Source: Asanoa ishikariensis
Lineage (GTDB): Bacteria; Actinomycetota; Actinomycetes; Mycobacteriales; Micromonosporaceae
NCBI RefSeq assembly: GCF_900107455.1
Contig: NZ_FNQB01000002.1
Span: forward strand, 1,488,001-1,552,000
Reading direction: 5' to 3'
Length of the DNA stretch: 64,000 nucleotides
A model generated the notes under the pieces. The model saw only the letters and a list, made by a program, of their open reading frames with translations, was not told the DNA's origin and did no database searches. The position numbers and the translations under genes are program-made. Below are positions 15,961 to 24,533 of the stretch, in pieces. Position 1 is the first letter of the stretch. Each line of letters opens with the position of its first letter.

Positions 15961-16515
15961 ATGGCCGACAGCAAAGTCCTCTCCGATCGGCTTCTGTCCC
16001 GTTCTGTGGTCACCGCGACCATCGACGCACCGATCGAGCAGGTCGACATCGCGGACTGGCTGTTGCATCTGCCGGACGCCGAGTACCAGCGGTGTGCGCC
16101 GCCTGATCACAAGGCTGCCGGCTACACCACGACCGACGACGGGCGGCCGATGTCGATCAACGTGGAGATGATCGGTGACGGACTGGTGGTGCAGCACTAC
16201 GTGGTCGAGATCGCTGAGCCGGCGCACTGCCACCTGGTCTCGCTCTCCGACGTGCTCACGCCCCAGGGCTGGACGACCACCCAGGTGATCTGGGACCTGC
16301 GTGCCGAGCCGGTCGACGATGACACCTGTACCTACACGAACACGGTGACCAGCCATCCGACCAGCGAGTTCATGACGTTCCTCGACAAGCTCGGCGTCCC
16401 GTTCGACACGGCCGCTGCGGCGCGGCAGGACGCGTCTGCCGCGCACAACCGGCTCGAGACGCCGCACTACGCGGCGAGCATCGGGCGGCGGGCCAGGGGC
16501 GCCCCGAACACCTGA
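15961..16515 (+). CDS. SRPBCC-like family protein, unknown ligand
   Basis: A 184-residue protein: APIEQVDIADWLLHLPDAEYQRCAPPDHKA, then GRPMSINVEMIGDGLVVQHYV, then a C-terminal helix with SAAHNRLETPHYAASI. The beta-rich middle and length fit SRPBCC/START-like proteins, and the spacing resembles actinobacterial relatives that I remember only as unnamed SRPBCC family members. No catalytic residues can be assigned. It is divergent from the DUF1295 gene across the minisatellite, and 123 bp upstream of the lipid kinase gene on the same strand. Confidence 0.8.
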   Translation: MADSKVLSDRLLSRSVVTATIDAPIEQVDIADWLLHLPDAEYQRCAPPDHKAAGYTTTDDGRPMSINVEMIGDGLVVQHYVVEIAEPAHCHLVSLSDVLTPQGWTTTQVIWDLRAEPVDDDTCTYTNTVTSHPTSEFMTFLDKLGVPFDTAAAARQDASAAHNRLETPHYAASIGRRARGAPNT

Positions 16516-16638
16516 CGCCCTGCCCCGCTCCGGACCGACTCATACCGGAAAGTGGGGATGGGCACCCGAAGGGAGTTCGGGTCGCCGAAACCGTTGCCGT
16601 CCTGCACACTTTGCTGCGTGGGGGTCAGCCGTTCCGGG

Positions 16639-17595
16639 ATGCGCTCGGCCGTCGTGGTCAATCCGGCCAAGCTGGACGACGCTGACGACCTGCGCTCGGC
16701 CCTGCGCAAGGCCCTGGAGAAGGCGGGCTGGCCAGCGCCGCAGTGGTACGAGACGACCGTCGAGGATCCGGGCCGGGGGCAGAGTCGGGCCGCGGTCGAG
16801 GCCGGCGCCGAGGTTGTGTTCGCGTACGGCGGCGACGGCACCATCATGGCCTGCGCCTCAGGGCTGGTCGGCACCGAGACGGCGTTGGCCGTCCTGCCCA
16901 GCGGCACCGGCAACCTGCTCGCCGCCAACCTGGGCCTCTCCGGCGACCTGCCGGCCGGCATCGCGGTCGCGGTCGAGGGTGGGCGTCGGCGGCTCGACCT
17001 GGGGCTGGTCAAGGGGCGCGACGAGAAGCGCTACTTCACCGTCATGGCCGGCATGGGGTTCGACGCACAGATGCTCGGGTCGACCTCCGAGTCGACCAAG
17101 GCGCGGATCGGCTGGCCCGCGTACATCTTCGGTGGTCTCAAGCACCTGCGTGATCGGCCGATGCGGATCTCCGTGCGGATCGACGACCGGCCTCCGATGC
17201 GGCGGCGGGCGCGGTCGGTGCTGGTCGCCAACGTCGGCCGCCTCCAGGGCGGCGTGCGGCTGTTCAAGGAGGCCGAGCCCGACGACGGCTGGCTCGACAT
17301 CGCCATCCTCACCCCGCGCACCGTCGGGCACTGGGCCGCGCTGAGCTGGGCCCTGCTGCGCCGGCGTGGGCGAGTGCCGCGGATGGAGACCTACCGGGGC
17401 CACCGGGTGCAGGTCACCAGCAACCGGCCGCAGCCGCGGCAGCTCGACGGGGACGTCATTCCGGCGGCCAAGACCTTGCGGGTCGAGGTGCAGCCTCGGG
17501 CGATCTGGCTCTGTGTGCCGCGTCCGGCGGACGACGACGACCTCGCCCACGACGCCGGCGCGGTCTCGGCACGTGCTAAACGGCTGGTGGGATGA
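16639..17595 (+). CDS. Diacylglycerol/sphingosine-kinase-family lipid kinase
   Basis: 318 residues from ATG 16639 (RSAVVVNPAK); an in-frame GTG at 16618 is possible. The DAGK catalytic core has the GGDGTI nucleotide loop (AYGGDGTIMACASGL) and LPSGTGNLLAANL, with MGFDAQML further on and a C-terminal beta domain (QLDGDVIPAAKTLRVEV). It should phosphorylate a lipid such as diacylglycerol or a glycolipid precursor at the inner membrane face. It is the first of four closely spaced genes that all fit membrane-lipid handling (kinase, BrkB-like, PAP2, EEP). Confidence 0.9.
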   Translation: MRSAVVVNPAKLDDADDLRSALRKALEKAGWPAPQWYETTVEDPGRGQSRAAVEAGAEVVFAYGGDGTIMACASGLVGTETALAVLPSGTGNLLAANLGLSGDLPAGIAVAVEGGRRRLDLGLVKGRDEKRYFTVMAGMGFDAQMLGSTSESTKARIGWPAYIFGGLKHLRDRPMRISVRIDDRPPMRRRARSVLVANVGRLQGGVRLFKEAEPDDGWLDIAILTPRTVGHWAALSWALLRRRGRVPRMETYRGHRVQVTSNRPQPRQLDGDVIPAAKTLRVEVQPRAIWLCVPRPADDDDLAHDAGAVSARAKRLVG

Positions 17596-17614
17596 CAGGC
17601 AGGGGAGTGGGGGC

Positions 17615-18616
17615 ATGAGTTCGACCCGGATCGTTCCGGAGACCCGGCTGATGTCCGCCGAGCAGCTCACCGCCGACGACGCCTGGCACACCCTGCAAAG
17701 GCACGGTGGCTGGCATTTGGTGCGCGATGCGTTCGTCCGGCTGCGCTACGGCGACGGGTTCAGCCACGCCCGGGCCTTCGCGTTTCAGCTCTGCCTCGCC
17801 GTCGTCCCTTTTCTCATCGCGCTCACCGGTCTGACCACGGACCTCGGGGTCGAGGCCGGCGGGAGGGTCGTCGCCGACACCGTGATCGCGCTGACCCCCG
17901 GCGCCAGCGTCGACGTGGTGCGCGAGCTGCTGACCGACGACGAGCGCACCGAGGACGCCGGGGAGTTGGCGCTGGCGCTCGGGTTGATCACCGGGCTGGT
18001 CGCGCTGACCATGGCGATGTCGCAGGTGGAGCGGGGTGCCAACCGGATCTACGGCGTCGAGCGGGATCGCCCCGCTCACCGAAAGTACCTGCGGGCGGCC
18101 GTGCTCGCCGTCGCCGCCGGCCTGCCGATGTTCCTCGGCTTCCTGCTGCTCGTCGCCGGGGGGCCGATCGGTGACTCGGTGCAACGCCAGTACGGGTGGG
18201 GTGGCTGGGTCCACGACCTGTTCGACGTGATCCGGTGGCCGATCTCGCTCGCGCTGACCGTGTTCGCGATCGCCGTGTTGTTCCGGCACGCGCCGCGCCG
18301 TAGCCAGCCGGCGCTGTCCTGGCTGCTGTTCGGCGCCGGCATCACCACCGTGCTCTGGATCGTCGCCAGCCTGCTGCTCGCCCTCTACGTGTCGCTGGCC
18401 GAGAGCTTCAACCAGACGTACGGCGCGCTGACCGGGATCATGGCGCTGCTGCTCTGGGCCAACCTGACCGGGGTGGCGTTCTTCTTCGGGCTCGCCTTCA
18501 CCGCGCAGCTCGAAGGGATGCGAGTCGGTGCGCCCGAGCCCGCCGAGCCCGACCTGTGGAAGCCGCTCGAGCAGCGTCGCTCCGACGAGGGTGTGCACGA
18601 GACGACTTCCGGGTAA
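17615..18616 (+). CDS. YihY/BrkB-family integral membrane protein
   Basis: 333 residues with six predicted membrane helices (starting FAFQLCLAVVPFLIALTGL; later AVLAVAAGLPMFLGFLLLVAG, GIMALLLWANLTGVAFFFG). The family signature is visible: ANRIYGVE and SFNQTYGALTGIMALLLW. YihY/BrkB proteins are probable envelope transporters of unresolved substrate; the older RNase BN name is not supported. It starts 19 bp after the lipid kinase with a G-rich ribosome-binding site and is followed after 10 bp by the PAP2 gene. Confidence 0.9.
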   Translation: MSSTRIVPETRLMSAEQLTADDAWHTLQRHGGWHLVRDAFVRLRYGDGFSHARAFAFQLCLAVVPFLIALTGLTTDLGVEAGGRVVADTVIALTPGASVDVVRELLTDDERTEDAGELALALGLITGLVALTMAMSQVERGANRIYGVERDRPAHRKYLRAAVLAVAAGLPMFLGFLLLVAGGPIGDSVQRQYGWGGWVHDLFDVIRWPISLALTVFAIAVLFRHAPRRSQPALSWLLFGAGITTVLWIVASLLLALYVSLAESFNQTYGALTGIMALLLWANLTGVAFFFGLAFTAQLEGMRVGAPEPAEPDLWKPLEQRRSDEGVHETTSG

Positions 18617-18626
18617 CGAACGCCGC

Positions 18627-20126
18627 ATGACGGTCGGCACAGACTCCCGCGACACGGAAGCCCGCATACCGCGTCGTACGCTCGAGCACTTCACCGCGCG
18701 CAGCCTCGTCGGCCTGATCATGGTCGTCGTCGCCGGCATCGCGTTCGGTGTGCTGCTCGCGCTGGTCCGCTTCCGGTTCGGGCCGCTCTACGACCTCGAC
18801 CACGGCGTGGCCGAGTCCGTCAACGGGTACGTGGCCGACCACGAAGGTCTCCTCGACGTCATACGGTTCGTCACCGGCCTCGGCGGCGGGCTCAAGGTGT
18901 GGGTGGTCAGCCTCGCCGTCGCCGTGCTGCTGATCCGCCGCCGCGCCCGGCTCGCCGTCTTCGTGATCGTCTCCGGGCTCGGCGCCCTTGCCCTGGAGCC
19001 GACGATCAAGCTGCTGGTGGGCCGGCTGCGCCCGGTGGTCGACGTGCCGGTCGCCCACGCGCCCGGCAACAGCTTCCCCAGTGGACACTCGCTCGGCTCG
19101 TTCGTCGTCTACGGCTCGCTGCTGCTGGTCTTCCTGCCCGCCGTCTCGAAGCGGTGGCGGCCCCTGGTGATCACCGCTGTCGCGACCCTGGTCACCGTCA
19201 TCGGCCTCAGCCGGATCGCGCTCGGCGTGCACTTCGTCTCGGACGTGCTCGCCGGCTGGCTGCTCGGCGCCGCCTGGCTCGGCATCACGTTGTACGCCTT
19301 CCGCCTCTGGCGCCGCGAGGAACACCGCCGCGAGCCCACGCTCACCGAGGGCCTGGAGCCCGAAGCCGCAGACGACCTCGAGCCGGCACCGGCCGAAAGC
19401 AAAGTGCTCCCGCACCCCTGGGTGGAGACCGCCGAGATCCTGGTCGGCTGGGTCCTCGTGCTCGGCGCGCTGTTCGGGTTCGGCATCTGGGCGAGCTACC
19501 ACGCCGACGGCACCGTGCTGGCGGCCCTCGACACCGGGGTGCCGCGCTGGTTCGCCGAGCACCGCACGCCGATGCTCGACGGCTGGAGCCACGTCGCGAG
19601 CAAGGCCGGTGACACCCACACGATCCTCGCCGTGTCGCTCGTCTTCTGCACGCTCGTCGTGGCACGCTGGCGGCAATGGCGGCCGATCCTGTTCCTCGCG
19701 CTGGTGATGGTCGGCGAGTTGACGCTCTTCCTGGCATCGGCCGCCGCGGTCGATCGCCCGCGCCCCGACGTGCCGCACCTCGACCAGAACCTGCCGACAG
19801 CGGCGTTCCCGAGCGGGCACATCGCCGCGACGCTGTGCCTGTGGACGACGATCGCGCTGATCGTGCTGGCCCGCACCGACCGCTGGTGGCGCTGGCTCAC
19901 CGTCGTCGCCGCCGTGGTGATGCCGCTCGTCGTCACCACCTCCCGGTTCTATCGGGGCATGCACCATCCCAGCGACCTGATGGGCGCGATGCTGCTGACC
20001 GCGCTCTGGATCGGCCTCCTCTACGTGATCGTGCGCCCGAACGCCGAGGCGGTGGTCGCGGATGCGGGTGATGACCTACAACATCAAAACAGGGGGGTAC
20101 GACGGTTCGCGCGGGACGCGGCTTGA
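18627..20126 (+). CDS. Tandem PAP2-family phosphatase (two PAP2 domains)
   Basis: 499 residues containing two complete PAP2 units. The first (about 20-220) has KLLVGRLRP, FPSGHSLGS and SRIALGVHFVSDVLAG. The second (about 255-480) has DRPRPD, FPSGHIAATLC and SRFYRGMHHPSDLMGA. In the second unit the leading lysine of the K-x6-R-P motif is not seen, though the two histidine motifs are intact. A hydrophilic loop rich in Glu/Pro joins them. It is probably a membrane lipid phosphatase or undecaprenyl-pyrophosphate-type phosphatase. Its last 65 bp overlap the next gene. Confidence 0.9.
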   Translation: MTVGTDSRDTEARIPRRTLEHFTARSLVGLIMVVVAGIAFGVLLALVRFRFGPLYDLDHGVAESVNGYVADHEGLLDVIRFVTGLGGGLKVWVVSLAVAVLLIRRRARLAVFVIVSGLGALALEPTIKLLVGRLRPVVDVPVAHAPGNSFPSGHSLGSFVVYGSLLLVFLPAVSKRWRPLVITAVATLVTVIGLSRIALGVHFVSDVLAGWLLGAAWLGITLYAFRLWRREEHRREPTLTEGLEPEAADDLEPAPAESKVLPHPWVETAEILVGWVLVLGALFGFGIWASYHADGTVLAALDTGVPRWFAEHRTPMLDGWSHVASKAGDTHTILAVSLVFCTLVVARWRQWRPILFLALVMVGELTLFLASAAAVDRPRPDVPHLDQNLPTAAFPSGHIAATLCLWTTIALIVLARTDRWWRWLTVVAAVVMPLVVTTSRFYRGMHHPSDLMGAMLLTALWIGLLYVIVRPNAEAVVADAGDDLQHQNRGVRRFARDAA

Positions 20127-20868
20127 GGCCATCGCGGAGGTGATCGGGTCGGCCCTGCCGGACGTGGTCGCCCTCCAGGAGCTACGCGGTGACTCCGGGC
20201 CCTGGCTCGCCGAGCGCCTCGGCATGCGGATGATCCGGGCCCGCTCCTCGTGGGGCCAGCCGGTGGCGGTGCTCGTGGGTCCGGAGTGGACCGTCCTGAC
20301 CGCCGGCAGCGTCGCCCGCCCGTTCCACCACGCCGCCGCCCGGGTCGAGCTCGCCACCCTCGGTGGGCCGCTCACCGTCTTCTCCGCCCACCTGCACCCG
20401 CACTGGGGCTGGCGCCGTCTCCACGAGGCCCGCTGGCTGGTGAACGCCGTCGGGCGTACCCGGCAGGCGTTGGTGCTCGGTGACCTCAACACCCTCGACC
20501 CGTGGACCGACCACCAGGAGCGGCTGGCCGCGCTCCCGGCGGCGTACCGGGTCCGCCACCTCCGCTGGCGCCCGCTCGGCCGCGCGCGGAGCGAACGTGA
20601 CGTCTCCACCGTGGCGCGCGTCGACACCCGCGCGGTCGCGGCCCTCGACGCCGCCGGCCTGGTCGACGTCTTCCGCGCGGTCGGCGACGGTCCCGCCGAG
20701 ACGGCTCCGACCGCCCTGGGCGGTGCCGAGTTCTCCGGCATGCGACTGGACTACCTCTTCGCCACCCCCGCGCTGGTCGACCGCCTCCGCTCCTGCCACA
20801 TCGTGCGCACGCCGGCCGCCGACCGGGCCAGCGACCACTACCCGGTGATAGCGGAAATCGACCTCTGA
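20062..20868 (+). CDS. Endonuclease/exonuclease/phosphatase (EEP) family protein
   Basis: 268 residues opening with VMTYNIKTGG, then DVVALQE (metal-binding Glu), FSAHLHPH, VLGDLNTLDP (catalytic Asp/Asn) and the final SDHYPVIAEI. All core EEP catalytic motifs are present. EEP enzymes cut phosphodiester bonds in DNA, phosphoinositides or sphingomyelin. In this operon of lipid genes a phospholipid substrate is more likely than DNA, but that is inferred from context. It starts inside the PAP2 gene (65-bp overlap), indicating coupled translation. Confidence 0.87.
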   Translation: MRVMTYNIKTGGYDGSRGTRLEAIAEVIGSALPDVVALQELRGDSGPWLAERLGMRMIRARSSWGQPVAVLVGPEWTVLTAGSVARPFHHAAARVELATLGGPLTVFSAHLHPHWGWRRLHEARWLVNAVGRTRQALVLGDLNTLDPWTDHQERLAALPAAYRVRHLRWRPLGRARSERDVSTVARVDTRAVAALDAAGLVDVFRAVGDGPAETAPTALGGAEFSGMRLDYLFATPALVDRLRSCHIVRTPAADRASDHYPVIAEIDL

Positions 20869-20889
20869 ACGGGGTTGTAGCCTGCGCGC

Positions 20890-21420
20890 ATGACAGACGC
20901 GTGGCCTCCCGCTCCGATCAGGACCGAGCGGCTCACGCTCCGTGAGTCGCAGGCCCGCGACCGTGCGGCGTTCATCGAGCTGCTCGGCTCGCCGGAGGTC
21001 GGCGCCTACGTCGGTGGCCCGCGGCCGCGGGACGAGCTCGAACGCACGCCCGAGGTGCCCGGCCGGCGCCCAGGGGCGTTCGTCGTCGAGCTAGCCGGAG
21101 CGATGATCGGCACGGTCATGCTCGAGCGGCGCGACATCGGGCCTCCAAGCAGGGTCCGTCCCGAGGCCGGAGAGGTCGATCTCGGCTACCTGTTCCTGCC
21201 GAAGGCGTGGGGGAGCGGGTATGCCGCCGAGGCCTGCGCGGCGGCGCTCGAGTGGTTCGCCGGCGCGTTTCCGGGCGAGTCGGTGGTGCTCTGCACCCAG
21301 ACCGCCAACATCAGTTCGATGCGCCTCGCGGCGAAGCTCGGGTTCGTCGAGGTAGAGCGGTTCGAGGCGTGGGACGCCGAGCAGTGGTTCGGCATGTGGT
21401 CCCCGGGCACGCTCTCCTAG
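20890..21420 (+). CDS. GNAT-family acetyltransferase (RimJ/RimL type)
   Basis: A 176-residue single GNAT domain with the opening IRTERLTLRESQARDRAAF, the beta-strand/loop GTVMLER, the acetyl-CoA loop region (DLGYLFLPKAWGSGYAAEA) and the C-terminal NISSMRLAAKLGFVEVERF. Relatives acetylate protein N-termini or small amines; the substrate is unknown. It lies 21 bp after the EEP gene and ends the cluster before the cellulase promoter. Confidence 0.9.
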   Translation: MTDAWPPAPIRTERLTLRESQARDRAAFIELLGSPEVGAYVGGPRPRDELERTPEVPGRRPGAFVVELAGAMIGTVMLERRDIGPPSRVRPEAGEVDLGYLFLPKAWGSGYAAEACAAALEWFAGAFPGESVVLCTQTANISSMRLAAKLGFVEVERFEAWDAEQWFGMWSPGTLS

Positions 21421-21436
21421 CCAGCCCATGACGACA

Positions 21437-21478
21437 TTGACAGTGCTGAAACCCGATGGCAACATGGGAGCGCTTCCA
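21437..21478 (+). promoter_or_regulatory. Cellulase operon promoter with CebR-like box
   Basis: TTGACA (21437-21442), 17-base spacer, CAACAT (21460-21465), then TGGGAGCGCTTCCA (21465-21478) near the expected +1. The 14-mer matches the CebR operator TGGGAGCGCTCCCA known from Streptomyces and Thermobifida at 13 of 14 positions. A LacI-type cellobiose-responsive repressor bound here would block the promoter. No cebR gene lies in the window. The cellulase GTG follows 38 bp downstream. Confidence 0.72.
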
Positions 21479-21515
21479 AGGATGACTGTCTATCTCTCAG
21501 GGGAAGGGACGGCCC

Positions 21516-24500
21516 GTGACCCGCCAGGCCCGCACCGCCGCCGCCACCGTCGTCGTGCTCGTCGCCGCCGGCCTCGTCGGCACGGCCGCACCCGCGGCCG
21601 CCGCTCCCGTCGAGCACATCACCAACGGGACCTTCGACGCCGGAACCAGCACCTGGTGGGCGACCGCCAACACCACCCTGGCGGTACGCGACGGCCGGCT
21701 CTGCGTCGACGTGCCCGGCGGCACGGCCAACCCCTGGGACGTCGCCATCGGCCACAACGGCATCCCGCTGGCCGACGGCGCCGCGTACACGCTGGCCTTC
21801 ACCGCCGAAGCGAGCACCGCCACGACCGTCACGGCCAACGTCCAACTCAACGCCGCCCCGTACACCACCGTCCTGTCGACCGCCGTGACACCGGCCGGCG
21901 AGGCTGAGACGCACACGTTCACCAGCGGGCTGACCGCCGCCGACGGCACGTTCACGTTCCAGCTCGGCGGCAAGGCCGACCCGTACACCTTCTGCCTCGA
22001 CGACGTCAGCCTGACCAGCGACACCACCCTGGACCCCGAGCAGATCGAGAACGGCGGCTTCTCCGACGGCTCCGCGGGCTGGTACTCCTACGGCACCACG
22101 AGCACGACCGTCGAGAACGGACAGCTCTGCTCCGCGGTGCCCGGTGGGCTGGCCAATCCCTGGGACGGCGGTGTCGGGCAGAACGACGTCCGCCTCACCG
22201 CGGGCGCCGCGTACACGCTGAGCTTCGACGCCTCGGCCGACCCGACCGCGACCGTACGTGTGGCTGTCCAACTCGGTGCCGAGCCGTACACCGGCTACTT
22301 CAGCCGTGACCTCAGCCTGACCGCGCAACAGAGCCACTACGAGTTCACCTTCACCGCGCCCGACGACACCCCGGCCGGGCAGGTCGCGTTCCAGGTCGGC
22401 GGCAACGCGGCCGGCTACGAGCTATGCCTCGACAACGTCTCGCTGCGCGGCGGCGAGCCGGAGCCGCCCTACGTGCCGGACACCGGCCCACGGGTGCGGG
22501 TCAACCAGGTCGGCTACCTCCCGGACGGGCCCAAGCGCGCCACCCTCGTCACGGACGCCACCGCGGCGCTGCCCTGGCAGCTCAAGAACAGCGCGGGCAC
22601 GACCGTCGCCAGCGGCACCACCACACCGCGCGGCGAGGACCCGGCCTCCGGCCAGAACACCCACACCATCGACTTCACCGGGTACGCGACACAGGCGAGC
22701 AACCTCACCGTGACCGCGGACGGCGAGACCAGCCACCCGTTCGACGTCACGAGGACGCTCTACGCCCAACTGAGAAGCGATTCGCTCCAGTTCTTCTACA
22801 TCCAGCGCAGTGGCATCGCGATCGACGGAGGTCTGGTCGGCGAGCAGTACGCCCGACCCGCCGGCCACCTCGGCGTCGCGCCCAACCAGGGCGACACCGA
22901 CGTGCCGTGCCAGCTCGGCGTCTGCACCTACCGGCTGGACGCGCGCGGCGGCTGGTACGACGCCGGCGACCACGGCAAGTACGTCGTCAACGGCGGCATC
23001 GCGACCGCGCAGCTCCTGAGCACGTACGAGCGCACGAAGACCGCGCCGACAGCCAACTTCGGTGCCGCCCTGGCCGACAGCACGCTGCGGGTTCCCGAGC
23101 GTGGCAACAAGGTCCCGGACGTCCTCGACGAGGCGCGCTGGGAGCTCGAATGGCTGCTGCGGATGCAGGTGCCGGCCGGCCAACCCCTCGCCGGGATGGC
23201 GCACCACAAGCTGCACGACCAGAACTGGACCGGGCTGCCGCTCGCACCGGAGGCCGACCCGCAGCCGCGCGAGCTGCACCCGCCGTCGACCGCCGCCACG
23301 CTCAACCTGGCAGCCGCAGCGGCGCAGGGTGCCCGCCTCTGGGCGCCGTACGACGCGGTGTTCGCCAATAGGGCCCTCACGGCGGCCAAGACGGCGTACG
23401 CGGCCGCCAAGGCCCACCCCGCCGTCTACGCGAGTGCGAGCGACGGCAACGGCGGCGGTTCCTACAGCGACAACGACGTCACCGACGAGTTCTACTGGGC
23501 GGCTTCCGAGCTCTTCCTCACCACCGGCGCAGCCGCCTACCGGACCGACCTGACGGCCTCCCCGCACCACACCAGCGACGTGTTCACCGCGACCGGCTTC
23601 GGCTGGGGCAGCACCGCAGCCCTCGGGCGGCTCGATCTCGCGACGGTCCCCAATGGACTCAGCGACAGGGCGCGGGTACGCCAGTCCGTCGTGACAGCCG
23701 CCGACGCCTACCTCGCCACCGCTGGGGGACAGGCGTACGGGCTGCCGATGCCGGGCTCGCCCAACGCCTACTTCTGGGGCGCTAACAGCAACATCCTCAA
23801 CAACGCCGTGGTGCTGGCGACCGCGTACGACCTGACCGGCCAGGCGAAGTACCGCACCGGCGCGATCGAGGCGATGGACTACGTCCTCGGCCGGAACGCG
23901 CTCAACCAGTCCTATGTGACCGGTTGGGGTGAGCACGCCTCCGAGAACCAGCACAGCCGGATCTTCGCCAACCAGCTCAACGCCGCGCTGCCGCACCCAC
24001 CGGCCGGGTCGATCGCCGGCGGCGCCAACGCCAGCCTCGACGACCCGTTCGCCAAGCAGCTCCTCGACGGCTGCGAGCCAATGTTCTGCTACGTCGACGA
24101 CATCAACTCGTACGCCACCAACGAAGTGGCCGTGAACTGGAACTCGGCCCTGGCCTGGGTGGCCTCGTTCCTCGCTGACCAGGACGCTGCGGCCCCGGCC
24201 GCGCTCGCGTGCAAGGTGGTCTACACCGACTACGGCACCTGGCAGGACGGCAAGGGCTTCACCGGCCAGCTCGACATCAGGAACACCGGCACCGCACCGA
24301 TCAACGGCTGGACCGCCCGGTTCGCGTTCACGGGCGACCAGCAGCTCCGCGAGGCCTGGATGGCCCAGGCGAGCCAGGCCGGCGCCGTGCTGACCGCGCG
24401 CAACGAGTCCTACAACGCCCGCATCCAACCGGGAGCCACCGTCATGTTCGGCTTCAACGCCACCCAGTCGTCCTCCTACGCCAACCCCGCGCCGGGCCTG

Positions 24501-24533
24501 GTGACCGTCAACGGAAGCCGGTGCTCGTCATGA
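21516..24533 (+). CDS. Secreted GH9 endoglucanase with two CBM4/9 modules and CBM2
   Basis: 1005 residues. Signal peptide about 1-33 ([15 protein letters not shown]). Two repeated carbohydrate modules of CBM4/9 type (about 34-170 and 172-312; each with [25 protein letters not shown]). An Ig-like CelD_N domain (about 318-410, [15 protein letters not shown]). The GH9 (alpha/alpha)6 barrel (about 415-885) with [12 protein letters not shown] for the catalytic Asp pair, ENQHSRIF and [14 protein letters not shown] with the proton-donor Glu. A C-terminal CBM2 (about 892-1005, Cys at both ends). This is a processive-endoglucanase-type layout. Stop and start overlap (ATGA) with the PL11 gene. Probably induced by cello-oligosaccharides. 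Confidence 0.95.
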   Translation: MTRQARTAAATVVVLVAAGLVGTAAPAAAAPVEHITNGTFDAGTSTWWATANTTLAVRDGRLCVDVPGGTANPWDVAIGHNGIPLADGAAYTLAFTAEASTATTVTANVQLNAAPYTTVLSTAVTPAGEAETHTFTSGLTAADGTFTFQLGGKADPYTFCLDDVSLTSDTTLDPEQIENGGFSDGSAGWYSYGTTSTTVENGQLCSAVPGGLANPWDGGVGQNDVRLTAGAAYTLSFDASADPTATVRVAVQLGAEPYTGYFSRDLSLTAQQSHYEFTFTAPDDTPAGQVAFQVGGNAAGYELCLDNVSLRGGEPEPPYVPDTGPRVRVNQVGYLPDGPKRATLVTDATAALPWQLKNSAGTTVASGTTTPRGEDPASGQNTHTIDFTGYATQASNLTVTADGETSHPFDVTRTLYAQLRSDSLQFFYIQRSGIAIDGGLVGEQYARPAGHLGVAPNQGDTDVPCQLGVCTYRLDARGGWYDAGDHGKYVVNGGIATAQLLSTYERTKTAPTANFGAALADSTLRVPERGNKVPDVLDEARWELEWLLRMQVPAGQPLAGMAHHKLHDQNWTGLPLAPEADPQPRELHPPSTAATLNLAAAAAQGARLWAPYDAVFANRALTAAKTAYAAAKAHPAVYASASDGNGGGSYSDNDVTDEFYWAASELFLTTGAAAYRTDLTASPHHTSDVFTATGFGWGSTAALGRLDLATVPNGLSDRARVRQSVVTAADAYLATAGGQAYGLPMPGSPNAYFWGANSNILNNAVVLATAYDLTGQAKYRTGAIEAMDYVLGRNALNQSYVTGWGEHASENQHSRIFANQLNAALPHPPAGSIAGGANASLDDPFAKQLLDGCEPMFCYVDDINSYATNEVAVNWNSALAWVASFLADQDAAAPAALACKVVYTDYGTWQDGKGFTGQLDIRNTGTAPINGWTARFAFTGDQQLREAWMAQASQAGAVLTARNESYNARIQPGATVMFGFNATQSSSYANPAPGLVTVNGSRCSS

